Origin: Hemicordylus capensis
Taxonomy: Eukaryota; Chordata; Lepidosauria; Squamata; Cordylidae
DNA: 64,000 nucleotides
Assembly: GCF_027244095.1 (NCBI RefSeq)
Contig: NC_069658.1
Coordinates: 262,144,687 to 262,208,686, forward strand
Direction of reading: 5' to 3'
In this document: positions 32,330 to 41,396 of the stretch, one piece after another
Numbering within the stretch: the first letter of the stretch is position 1
How the letters are laid out: every line of letters starts with the position of its first letter
Translations under genes and position numbers: made by a program
The notes under the pieces: model-generated
Told to the model about the DNA's origin: nothing
The model's input: the letters and a program-made list of their open reading frames with translations, nothing else
Database searches by the model: none

Positions 32330-32515
32330 TTTTAACTGCATGCTCCATTTCTGTTCTGCTCTGCCAAGGAGACAGAATGTTGTACACAAAGCTTTTTCCT
32401 GTTTTAGCCCCATATCAGCCCTGTGAGGTAGGTTGAGCTGAGAAAGTGACTCATCCAAGATCAGCCAGTGAACTTTAAAGGTAAGTAGGAACTTGAACCC
32501 AGGACTTCTTAGTTA
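32286..32515 (-). repeat. Decayed Sauria-type SINE with (ATTT)n tail
   Basis: (TTTA)n at about 32289-32333, then CTGCCAAGGAGACAGAATGT, AGCCCTGTGAGGTAGGTTGA and GAACTTGAACCCAGGACTTC match the minus-strand Sauria layout at low similarity. Confidence 0.65.
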
Positions 32516-32987
32516 AAATAGGGACTTTGGGGTGAGGTATTGTTTGCATAGGTACTGTATGTGAGTATGCACCTCTGCAACATATCTGTGAAAATATGGA
32601 TTTCTCAGCATTTCTTTGCCATTTGAATCATACTTGTGGATCTCTATGCAATGTGGCCTTGCATAACTACTAATGGCTCTGTTGAGTGACCTTTGGAGAA
32701 GCTTGGGAAGAACTACATCCCCCAGGCTACCCTGCAGTTCCCAGGGGCCCTGCACGAGTGCCCAGCTTCCCCTTCTCCACTCCCCAGACATTCCCAAGGA
32801 TCACCACAACTGCCCAACTTTCTCCATGCCAGTGCTCGGTGGCTTTTAAAGGGCCACCACCTCCACCCTTCACCACAAGGAGGAGATGCTGCCTCCTAGT
32901 GGTGGGGGCTGGGAATTCTGAAGCAGAATTCCAACATGTACCACCAATGTGCACTTCCATACATTCGTCTAATCCTTTTTAGCCTAC

Positions 32988-33588
32988 TTTCCAGTAGGCT
33001 TATGAGATCACCCGGCATACTGTGTGTGTGTCCATGTATCCCCCCGCCACCAACTTCGCAACACCTGGACCAATATGAACCAAATCAGGTACAGTTGTAG
33101 GGACACATAGGGACACCTCAACAGCGTAGTTTGTGATGATGTCATCTACCCTGATCCAAGATGACGGACACGTAAACTTTTGAGGCGCAAGTGGGCTAAC
33201 TTGTGAACCACTTAACCAATTTGGACCAAATTTGCTACAGCTGTAGGGACACATAGAGATGCCCAAATGGTGTGGTGTGTGATGATGTCATCCACTCCAG
33301 TTCAAGATGGTGGCTACGTGAACATCTGAGATGCAAGCAGGCTAATTTGTGGACTGTCCTAACCCATTTGAACCAAATTAGATACAGTTGTAGTGAGTGA
33401 CACACAGGGGCACCTCAATGGTATGGTTTGTAATAATGTCGTCCACCCTGATCCAAATTGGTGGATGCATGAATATTTGAGGTGCAAGAGATCTAACTTG
33501 TGAACCTTGATTTGAACAAATTTAGTCCAGTTGTAGAGACAGTGAAAGGAAAGTAGGCTGATTAGTTCTTACTAGAACAGCTTGTTTA
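32988..33588 (+). repeat. 590-bp repeat family with ~146-bp inner units, copy 1
   Basis: Three to four diverged units of about 146 bp, each with a phrase like ACCAATTTGGACCAAATTTG and GTAGGGACACATAG and a GATGATGTCATC core. The ends are CTTATGAGATCACCC and TTAGTTCTTACTAGAACA. The same element lies in inverted orientation at 60386-60976. Confidence 0.75.
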
Positions 33589-33599
33589 AAACCATCCAA

Positions 33600-34869
33600 G
33601 CTTTCTTTACCAAAAGATATAATAACAATGCCCACCAGAGGCAGGCTCATTTCATGAGGCAAAATGAGGTGGTCACCTCAGGAGTCCACCTCTGCTGCCA
33701 TTGGACTGATCTGACCCTTGCAAGCTCTTCACAGAGCGCAAGGAGAGAAGAGGAGGCTGCCAGCCTCCTTCCCTTCCTTCCATGCCATTTTCAAACTTGG
33801 AAGCATCAGTTTTGAAAGGGGGCTAGCCCCAGTCAGGGTTGACGAGCATTATTTGGTGCCCCATCTCAGGCATCACGATACTCTTGGAGGCCACTCATTT
33901 GGGTGACTTTGAATAAATGTTGGACAAGTTAATTGAGGAGAACCACACGAGAAGAGCATGTTCCGAGTTTGGGGGTGGGGATCAGAAGACATGCTTGGTC
34001 GTCATCCTCCTCCTCCCCACTCCTCCTCCTTGCACTTCTCCTCCAAATCCAGCAGGTCCAGACAGTGGCCACTGCCTCACCACTCAAAGGCGGAGGGCAG
34101 GCTAGCCAGTGATGGGCACTCACCAGGTGTCACTACCACCACAGACAGCAGTGGTGTCACAAAGGAAGGAGGCATCAGCCCACCCAAGGGGTATGGTGAG
34201 GTAGGCCGCCTGAGGTGGCAGTGGTGCCTGGTGCCCGCCTTCACTAGCCACCTCACAGAGCTTCCCTGCCTTTGACCTGAGAGCTGCCACTCCTGCTCCA
34301 GCTCTCTCGTCCTGCTCTCTTGCCACCAGAAAACACAGGGCCAGTGGGACATATGTACTTGGCTGGAGCAGGTGTGATGGCTGTTGCTGCTGCTGCCGCC
34401 AGGTAGAAAGAGATTGGGGGAGTTGATGCCGCAGGGGCTAGAGGGAGAAATAGAGCTTGTGGGGGGGGGGTTGGTGTGCCGTTCAGGGAGAGCACCACAG
34501 GGTTGAGCAAGAGGGCAATGGCTCATCATGCCCACACAAGCACGAGGCAGGGGCCAGATCTAGGATCCAGATCTGGCTCCCCTGAGATGACCACCAGACC
34601 TCACAGGAGGCCCTCTCACTACTGGTGGTGGCTGCTCTTCCCTGGTGGCAGTTGGCAGAGCTAACTAATCTCTAGGAGGGCTGCAGGGCCCCCATGAGGC
34701 TAAGCGGTTGGGGGGGGGCAGCAAAGGGATGTGAGGCCCAGGTGAGGCCAAGCAGTGGTGGCATTGAGCTTCCTGCCTGGAGTCTCCCTGTCCCCAGCCA
34801 GGGCCTGCGGGGCACTCTGCTCAGCTGTGTGCTGTGGAGGCTCTGGCTGGACTGCACTGCTCTCTGAGC

Positions 34870-34913
<44 letters not shown>

Positions 34914-35015
34914 CACGTGCTCAGGATGGTGTAGGGCTTGAGATGATTGCCCCAATCCCACGCCCGCACCCACCCACCCCACAAAAGATGGCTTTGCCTG
35001 TGGGCTCCCTGGTGG
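33600..35015. repeat. GC-rich probable repeat region
   Basis: The start (CCAGAGGCAGGCTCATTTCA) and GC-rich interior look like a non-autonomous element, but I cannot fix its ends. Open frames here are pattern-free. A (GT)n run is listed separately. Confidence 0.3.
34874..34911. repeat. (GT)n microsatellite
   Basis: About 18 uninterrupted TG units. Confidence 0.95.
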
Positions 35016-35017
35016 GC

Positions 35018-35092
35018 CTCTGTGGGAAACCGGATGCTGGACTAGATGGGCCTTGTGCCTGATCCAGCAGGGCTGTTCTTGCATTCTTATGG
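35018..35092 (+). mobile_element. CR1 LINE 3' end
   Basis: GATGCTGGACTAGATGGGCC and CTGATCCAGCAGGGCTGTTC, then CTTATG. Confidence 0.75.
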
Positions 35093-35225
35093 GTCAGGGA
35101 TCAGTACCAGTGGGCCTTCTTGAAGTCCTCCTAAGGTCTAGCAGCCGCCTGACAGTGCCAACCTCTGATGCTGGCCCTGGTCATGATAGCTAAACAGTTA
35201 ATTTAGGAAGTGTGGTGTATAAATG

Positions 35226-35262
35226 GAATGAATGAATGAATGAATGAATGAATAAATACAAA
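35226..35262. repeat. (GAAT)n microsatellite
   Basis: Six to seven GAAT units followed by AAATAA. Confidence 0.9.
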
Positions 35263-35471
35263 GTGTATAAAGTATGTTGGTGCTAAAAGTGCATGAAGTG
35301 TTCCAGTGGAACTGCATAGTGCGGGTCCCCCCCCCCTTCCCCATTATCCTTCCAGATCTCTTTCCCATATTTGCTGCAAGGGCTGGCACCCTGTTGAGTG
35401 GTCTCTCACAAAAGAACCCTTGCTGGCGGTATGTTTCTAGTAGATCTCACTTGTACCATTTACCGTTATAG

Positions 35472-35582
35472 GGCGCCTCAGATGCAAAGAATGCCTCATG
35501 GAAGTTCACCGTGTTGGCTGTGTCACTCACGTCGGCAGATGCGAAACCAACGGAGCGTGTATGGCTGTCATCATCAGCAAAA
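35472..35582 (+). CDS. Secreted three-finger (Ly6/uPAR) protein, exon 2
   Basis: A 111-bp exon with acceptor TTACCGTTATAG and donor GTAAGC, phase 1 on both sides. It encodes GRLRCKECLMEVHRVGC then VTHVGRCETNGACMAVIISK, carrying cysteines 1 to 5 of the three-finger fold in the usual spacing (CxxC, then C, C, C). The leading LRCKEC block is typical for the family. Phase-1 exons of this size are standard for Ly6 genes. No break is visible. Confidence 0.85.
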
Positions 35583-35616
35583 GTAAGCAGCCGTCTGGGG
35601 CTGTTTCCCTTGCTCA

Positions 35617-36190
35617 GGGCTGGATTAACCCATAGGCTAGTAAGCCTGTCGCCTTAGGCCCCCTCATATTTTATGTCCTCCATTTCATATTGAAGTACTA
35701 GCTCAGCAATGCTAGCAGCTACAAATGTACAAGTAGACGGGTTATTATTGACTATAGAAAAACATAATATTTATGTGAAGAACTGCGTGTAGTAAGAGTA
35801 GAATAAACTTGCTAATTTTACATAAATAAAATATAAATATGTGTGTAAATCAATATTTGACTTCATAGACTTGGGGGTGGGGGCATTATGTAATTCCCTC
35901 TCAGGCCGTTCTCCATGAATCCTCTTAGGCCCTCACAACCTCATACAACTCCACTGTGGCTCTCTCTTGCTCTCGACTCAATGCAATCCAGATTCAGACA
36001 GCTGGTGATTTGAGAGGGAAGTTCAAAAGTCCCAAGTTCCACAAGGTGCAGAGTTGAATTAGGCTTGATTTAACTCCCTCCCTGAACTTGATGCACCATC
36101 CTGATCAGTTCAGACTTTGCTTGCTCTTCTGCTGCTGTCAATCATACGTACAGCATTTTTGCAGTTTGGTCTAATTAAACCTGTTGACTT
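35617..36190. repeat. Possible hAT-like repeat in Ly6 intron 2
   Basis: CAGGGCTGGATTAACCCATA followed by GGCTAGTAAGCC and CTTAGGCCCC resembles the left end of a common squamate hAT-type repeat. The right end could not be found. Confidence 0.3.
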
Positions 36191-36449
36191 GGAAGAAGGT
36201 TCCCGATTTCCACTGAAGGATGCATGTTCAAGACTGATGAACCTCCTACAACTATTAACCTTTCAGTTCCCACTGTTCTGTTAAATGCATTCTACTACAG
36301 GGATGGCAGCCTTAATTTGCAAAATACTCTCCAAATTTTGCTTGTATTCACCTTCACAATGATCAGTATTATAAATAGGAAAACTCAGGATGAGAGATGG
36401 GACATCTTGGTCCAGGACCACATAATGAGCAGCGGAATCTTAGAATCAT

Positions 36450-36870
36450 CTATATATTTAATTCTCATAGACGTGCCAGAAAAAGTGTGTGTCAGAAATC
36501 TCATGAGAGTGGCAGAACCCTCGCGAGAGTTCCTGGCAGGAGGCGGTTGGCCAGCCGGCTCACTCGACCTTGCCAGAAGAGGCGGGCAGTTTGGGCAGAC
36601 GGTGGAGCTGCGTGCATGGCAGGAGGCGGTTGGCTGGCTGGTGGACTCAGCCTTGCCGGAGGAGGCAGCCGGCCGGCGGAGAGGGAAAGCAGCTTTGGCT
36701 AGTGCACCAGTGGCATCCCTTTCTCAAGAAGCCAGATTACGGTTATACTCCAATATCATATTTTAGTGTGTAACTGTTTTTATACTCTTCTATTGATTTA
36801 AATGTTTTGTAGACCATCTTGAGTTTGTTTTATTGAAAAGTGGTATTAAAAATCTAACAATAAATAAATA
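36450..36870. repeat. Probable dispersed repeat with internal 100-bp duplication
   Basis: After TATATATTTAATTCTCATAG, two units starting GGCAGGAGGCGGTTGGC (about 36535 and 36618) follow one another, then an AT-rich tail with AATAAATAAATAAA. It explains the 180-residue open frame across it. Helitron-like or SINE-like origin is undecided. Confidence 0.35.
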
Positions 36871-36887
36871 AATACCCAGCTTCTTCA

Positions 36888-37190
36888 ACCGTTGCTCATA
36901 GGACTTGATTTCTAGAGCTCTCGCCATCAGGGGTGTAGCTATAATTGAGCAGATGGGTTCAAAGAACCCGGGGGCCCCAGCTCCACCCTTCCCTATTTTC
37001 TTAATTATCTTCCTCACTCCAAGGGGCCACTGGGGAGAGGGGCAAACATAGGTCCCTTCTCCCCTAGTTACACCCCTGCTCGCCATCTTTGTTGTCCTCC
37101 TCTAAACCCATTCCAGTTTATCAACATCTGTTGACAAGGTGGGGCCTGGAACTTGAGACAGTATTCCAAGTGAAGACTGAGCAGTGTGGA
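36888..37190 (-). mobile_element. CR1 LINE fragment (RT 3' region)
   Basis: CTTCTTCAACCGTTGCTCAT, TTTGTTGTCCTCCTCTAAAC and CAGTATTCCAAGTGAAGACT parallel 12600-12750 in the full CR1 at lower similarity. It is interrupted by a 151-bp hAT at 36928. Confidence 0.65.
36928..37078. mobile_element. 151-bp miniature hAT with exact target duplication
   Basis: Starts CAGGGGTGTAGCTATAATTG and ends CCCCTAGTTACACCCCTG (inverted ends). The flanks are CTCGCCAT on both sides (36920-36927 and 37079-37086). It is inserted in a CR1 fragment and is related to 25106-25262. Confidence 0.88.
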
Positions 37191-37577
37191 ACATAGGAAG
37201 CTGCCATATACTGAGTCAGACCATTGGTCCATCTTGCTCAGTATTGTCTACACAGACTGGCAGAGGCTTCTCCAAGATTGCAGGCAGGAATCTCTCTCAG
37301 CCCTATTTTGGAGATGCCAAGGACGGAACTCGGAACCTAGATGCTCTTCCCAGAAGACCCTCTTCCCAGAGCAGCTTCATCCCTTAAGGGGAATCAGAGG
37401 TGCACCTAAGGGGTGTGGAGGCCCTGGACCGGCCCCAAAGTCCAGGGGTAAGAGCACCTCTGAGGGGAATATCTTAAAGTGCTCACACATCAAGTCTCCC
37501 ATTCATATGCAACCATGGCAGACCCTGCTTAGCTAAGGGGAAAAGTCATGCTTGCTACCACAAGACCAGCTCTCCTC
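37191..37577 (-). repeat. 5S-headed tRNA-type SINE, interrupted
   Basis: Full minus-strand copy from ACATAGGAAGCTGCCATATA to ACCACAAGACCAGCTCTC with the 5S-like ACCCTGCTTAGCTAAGG. It is split by a 68-bp hAT derivative at 37395-37462. Confidence 0.82.
37395..37462. mobile_element. 68-bp hAT derivative with exact target duplication
   Basis: Starts CAGAGGTGCACC and ends GAGCACCTCTG (inverted ends). It is flanked by AGGGGAAT at 37387-37394 and 37463-37470. Because it lies in a SINE of known sequence, the insertion point is unambiguous. Its core shares GTCCAGGG / GGAGGCCCTGGAC with the 1.2-kb element at 29168. Confidence 0.85.
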
Positions 37578-37969
37578 CCATGTGGAATAGAATGGAATGA
37601 TTGCTGCTTATGATCTGGGCACTGTGCTGCTGTTACTGCAGCCTAAGACTGCATTTGCATTTTTTAGCAGCTGGCTGTGTCACACTGCCAGCTGGTTCAT
37701 GTTCAGGTTATTGTCCCTTTCACATGTGCTGCTGAACCATGGTCTTGTTGATGCCTGTTGTGTAATCTGTGTTTACAGCACTTTATTAGTAGTATTTTTT
37801 ATTTTTATTTATTTTTTTGCTATGGTCTGATGACTAATGCAAGCAAGATTTATCTGAAATCGGATCTTGCAGGTGCAGATCCATCTCTCTTACTCGCCTG
37901 ACCACACTAAAACAATCTCATCTGGTTGATCAGACTTGCTGGCCTTTCTCTCTTTCTGGGCAGCCATAA

Positions 37970-38163
37970 AGTGCTAGGGAACAGATTCGGTGACAGAGTC
38001 ATGCCTCTTGCATACAGAAGGCTCAAGCCACAGCCAAAGCACCACAGGAAGCCTTGCTGAGGCAGATGACTGCCTGAAAGCCTTGGCAAACTGCTGCCAA
38101 TCAGGGGAAATGGCACTGGGCTAGATGGACAAATGGCTGACTGGGTAGAAGGCAGCTTCACAG
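37970..38163 (+). repeat. Decayed tRNA-type SINE
   Basis: TCTTGCATACAGAAGGCTC, GACTGCCTGAAAGCCTTGGC and GGGCTAGATGGACAAATGGC follow the order of the SINE at 38677 at low similarity. Confidence 0.55.
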
Positions 38164-38264
38164 AGCTCACCATAGATCTGAAGTTGGATCTGTGGGGAGG
38201 GAAGAGGGAAAATGGTGCTAAGAAGTGGGGGGAGACAAGGAAAACAGATGATTACATCATCTTT

Positions 38265-38675
38265 CCCTGCCGCCACCCTCAGTCATTCCTGCAAGGAGCT
38301 CAGGGCAGCAGACATTGAGGTCATTCACACAATCGAAAACTGTGTTCTATGATTGTGATTGTGTGGAAGCAAGGTTGGAGGAAAACCTGGGTAGCTTTTT
38401 CTCCTACCTGGCTTGTGATTGTGTGGAAGCAAGGTTGGAGGAAAACCTGGATAGCTTTTTCTCCTACCTTGCTTCCACACAATCATTTCTACCCAGGTTT
38501 TCCTGTAACCTTGCTTCCACACAATCAAAAATTGGGAGTACACACAGTTCCCAAACCCAGGTAGAACACAGTTTTTGATTGTGTGAATGACCTCAATGTC
38601 TTTCTCCTGCATTTCATCCTCACAATGACTCTGTGAGGTTAGTTAGGCTGAGAAAGAGTGATTGGCTTGCGATTA
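38265..38675 (-). repeat. Sauria-like SINE split by a miniature element
   Basis: The left part (38265-38310: CTGCAAGGAGCTCAGGGCAG) and the right part (38601-38675: CTCACAATGACTCTGTGAGG, TTAGGCTGAGAAAGAGTG) are the two halves of one minus-strand Sauria-like copy. Confidence 0.6.
38311..38600. mobile_element. 290-bp miniature inverted-repeat element with inner tandem repeats
   Basis: GACATTGAGGTCATTCACAC at the left equals the reverse complement of the right end (to 38600). The inverted arms run about 39 bp with about two mismatches. Inside, a 61-bp unit (TGTGATTGTGTGGAAGCAAG...) is repeated in tandem at about 38354 and 38415 and once more in inverted form at about 38465-38528. Superfamily undecided. 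Confidence 0.75.
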
Positions 38676-38676
38676 T

Positions 38677-38877
38677 TGTAGCAGCTCAATGGCAGAGCAT
38701 CTGCTTTGCCTGCAGAAGATCCCAGATCCAATCCCTGGGATCTCCAGGTAGGGCTGAGAAAGACTCCTGCCTGAAGCCTTGGAGAGCTAAGCTGCTGCCA
38801 GTCAGTGTGGACAACAGTGAGCTAGATAGATGGACCTATGGTCTGATTTGGTAAAAGGGAGCTTCCCATGTTCCTAT
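38677..38877 (+). repeat. tRNA-type SINE without 5S head
   Basis: tRNA-like head (GTAGCAGCTCAATGGCAGAG, CATCTGCTTTGCCTGCAGAA, GATCCAATCCCTGGGATC), body (CTCCAGGTAGGGCTGAG, GACTCCTGCCTGAAGCC), and a tail (GAGCTTCCCATGTTCCTA). It shows what the 5S-headed copies look like without the 5S part. Confidence 0.8.
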
Positions 38878-39138
38878 GTGCCCAGGCAAGCACCCAGTCA
38901 TTCACCTTCATGGCCGAGTAAAGAGCTGAGCCCAGATCTGACTAGTCCAGCATGCCAACTGCTGCCAAGTTGGGGTTGGGGAGCGAAGAGTGTAGAGGAC
39001 GATGAGACAAAAAGGCAATGGTGGTCCCCCTTTTCGAGAGGGCAGGAACAGTCTGCCTTAGCCTCGTCTGGAGCACAGAGATGATTTAGGATGTGAAAGG
39101 GATGTCTTATGAGTTGTTTCTTCTTCTTTTCCTCACAG

Positions 39139-39281
39139 AAAAGAAGGGGGTGAAATACCGTGTCTATGGATGCTCCACACCTCACTCCTATCGCTGTGGA
39201 ATGACAAAGAAGCTAAGTGGCCATACATTGACCATCAAATGCTGCTCAGAGCAGCACATTTGTAACAAAAAATTCCAGTAG
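39139..39281 (+). CDS. Secreted three-finger (Ly6/uPAR) protein, exon 3
   Basis: The final exon (acceptor TTCTTCTTTTCCTCACAG) encodes KKKGVKYRVYGCSTPHSYRC and ends KCCSEQHICNKKFQ-stop. It supplies cysteines 6 to 10, including the hallmark CCxxxxCN end. The whole protein is about 102 residues with about 83 after signal removal. There is no hydrophobic tail for a GPI anchor, so it should be secreted. The size and lack of an anchor recall PATE- or SLURP-like secreted Ly6 proteins. A closer family call needs a search. No AATAAA is seen in the 570 bp between the stop and the hAT insertion at 39851, so the transposon may lie in or near the 3' UTR. It looks like an intact host gene. Confidence 0.85.
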
Positions 39282-39440
39282 AGCATTGGTGATGCTTTGC
39301 CACAAACAAGTGAAAATGTACATCTCTCCTCCTTTTTTGTGAAACCCACACAAGCCACTTCTGCTTTTTGAGGTCTCTCACCCCTATTCTGGGATCTAGG
39401 CCCACATGCTTGCACCATCTCAAGAAATCAGACTCAGCAT

Positions 39441-39545
39441 GCAGTGGTACTCTTACCCCTGGACTACAGCACCAGAGTCCAGGGCCTCCACACCCCCTGG
39501 GGGCCCCCAAATCCTCTTTAGTCTGTCCTGGGTGGTGGGGTCGCC
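39441..39545. mobile_element. Fragment related to the 1.2-kb hAT family
   Basis: CAGTGGTACTCTTACCCCTG and GTCCAGGGCCTCCACACCC match, in reverse orientation, the 68-bp element at 37395 and the left part of 29168-30360. Right end not defined. Confidence 0.5.
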
Positions 39546-39771
39546 GCTGGCCTGCACTGCACCAGCCGGCTGAGTGCGGTAGTGATCTGTGCCAGGTGCT
39601 CTAAAGACAAAGCGGGGAGTGGGGAAAGAAATATGTGGAACGGGAATATGTTAAGTTGCGTGTTGCAATGTTTTTGCAAGTACATATTTGCATAAACATA
39701 CCTTTTTATATGCTTACATTCTTGTGAGTTCAGTTGCTGTTTGTGCCCTCAAGAACCCAGGTGTTAAAAAT

Positions 39772-39787
39772 ACTGTGTGTGTCATGT

Positions 39788-39834
<47 letters not shown>
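39772..39834. repeat. (GT)n microsatellite
   Basis: About 28 TG units with one early interruption, ending 9 bp before the left target duplication of the large hAT. Confidence 0.95.
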
Positions 39835-39842
39835 TTGGCTCT

Positions 39843-39850
39843 GTCTTCAA
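39843..39850. repeat. Left target-site duplication of the large hAT
   Basis: GTCTTCAA, identical to 50320-50327. Together they fix both ends of the element. Confidence 0.95.
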
Positions 39851-39860
39851 TAGGGATGTG

Positions 39861-40015
39861 CGGTTCGGTTCGGATCCGGACCGGTTCGTCCGAACCGGTC
39901 CGGATCCGGCGGCTCGATCCCGGACCGAATCGGGCCCTTCCGGGACCGAGCCGGACCGAATTCGAGCCGGTTCGGTACCGAACCGGCTCGGGTTTCCCGA
40001 ACCGGTTCGGGAATG
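39861..40015. repeat. Left subterminal array of GGTTCGG / CCGAACC words
   Basis: More than ten close variants of CCGGTTCGG, CCGGACCG and CCGAACCGG in both orientations within about 155 bp. In the maize hAT element Ac, transposase binds clustered subterminal words, so a transposase-binding role here is a reasonable inference. Confidence 0.85.
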
Positions 40016-40130
40016 AAATTGAGTCTCTGGAGTGTCTCTTTAAAGTTCCAAGTGTGTCCTCCATTTTGTGTCTCCTTCCCGAAACTTTTGCTCCTCCTTG
40101 CATCCATTTTGTGATGCTATTTCCAGGCAT

Positions 40131-40288
40131 TGTATTGGCTGCGCTATTGATCCTTGATTGGCCAGAATGAGTCCTTTGGTCTGGTAGGCTGCTTGGCTGT
40201 TGCACTGTTGAGAGCTGGCACCCTGTTGGCCGTGGGGGGAGTGCAAAGGTGGGGGCTCCCAAAGGAGGGAATTTCAAACCTATATAAA
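40131..40288 (+). promoter_or_regulatory. Putative internal promoter of the large hAT
   Basis: TATATAAA at 40281-40288 is preceded by two ATTGG words (reverse CCAAT boxes) near 40134 and 40155. A start site about 30 bp downstream, near 40312-40320, would place the donor-like CTCT|GTGAGT at about 40379 in a short first exon. Confidence 0.6.
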
Positions 40289-41396
40289 CCCAAGCCTCTT
40301 CTCTGGAAACTTCTCTTGGCTGCAGTTGTGGGATCATCTCTGAGACCTGCTTGCCCTTTGCTGGCTGCTCTAGTGTCTCTGTGAGTCCTGACTGTGTCCT
40401 GTGTCTCTCTGTGTGTGCTCTGTCTAATCCTTTGTCCACCTGCCCTTTGTGACTCTCTGTGTGTCTCCTCTCTCTGTCTGTCTCTTGTCTGTATACTGTG
40501 TGTTACTTCACTTTACTTTCTTCTTAATTTCCCCCAATTTTCCCTGTTCCTTGTCTGTCTGCTTTTCTCCCCCCCTCCCCCCCTTTCCCTTCTCATCCTT
40601 TGGGCCTACCCTCCCCCTCCCCCACTCCCACCCACTGCATCCTCATTGCTTTAAAACTTCTTCCATTAATTATTGCTCTTTGTCCTGCCTTGTTTTTGTC
40701 CAACTTTTTGATTTTCACATTGCATTCCATTGGTTTCAGTTATATATTGCTTGCTGGTTTTGCTTAAATTGTACCATTTTGTTTGTTTCTGCTGACTGCT
40801 GCTGCCCTGCGAGTTGGTTCCCTGAATCCCTCCCCCCTACCCCCAGAGGATTCTGTTATTGTTTCTTGTTGTCCCATATAATCAGTTTTGGTTCCCTGCT
40901 CCAAACTTGCCCCTCCAAGTCCAACCACACCCCACCCCAACCCCACCCCATCCAGCCTTCTCCCAAGTTTGCTGCTGCCAAACCGAGTCCAGTTTTCTTT
41001 GCTTGGTTCCACTTATTCATTTGCTATTATTAATTTGCAGCAATTGTGGTTTCATTGTCTCTGTTCACTTAGTGGCCCCCCTCAGAGTCTGTGTTTGGTT
41101 CCCCCTCCCCACACCCCCACCCCCAAGTTTTTTCTGCTGGTTATAGTCTTTCTTTTAATTTTTTTTTTAAACTTCTGGCTTGTGTTCTCTTGATATATAT
41201 TGCTTTATATATTTTGCTACCCTCCTCCTCCCCCCCCTGCCTGCCCCCCCACCCTCCCTCCTCCCAGACCCTACCCTAGCCCAGGCCCAGCTCCTCCCCC
41301 AACCACCCCATCCAGCCTAATCACTGCTGCTGCCCGAGTTGTTCCAGTTTCTCCTTTGCTGTTTGTTGTTGCCCCCTCCCCTTCCCCCCAACACCC

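Noticed and set aside
36224-36766. 180-residue plus-strand open frame
   Set aside because: It crosses from unique sequence into a duplicated repeat unit (GGCAGGAGGCGGTTGGC); no domain or splice support.
31080-39281. Calling the three-finger gene a snake toxin
   Set aside because: Ten cysteines and the general fold are shared by all Ly6-type secreted proteins. Nothing seen is specific for a toxin, and no search was possible.
39714-40439. 241-residue minus-strand open frame
   Set aside because: It runs across the GT microsatellite, the target duplication and the GGTTCGG array; no protein pattern.
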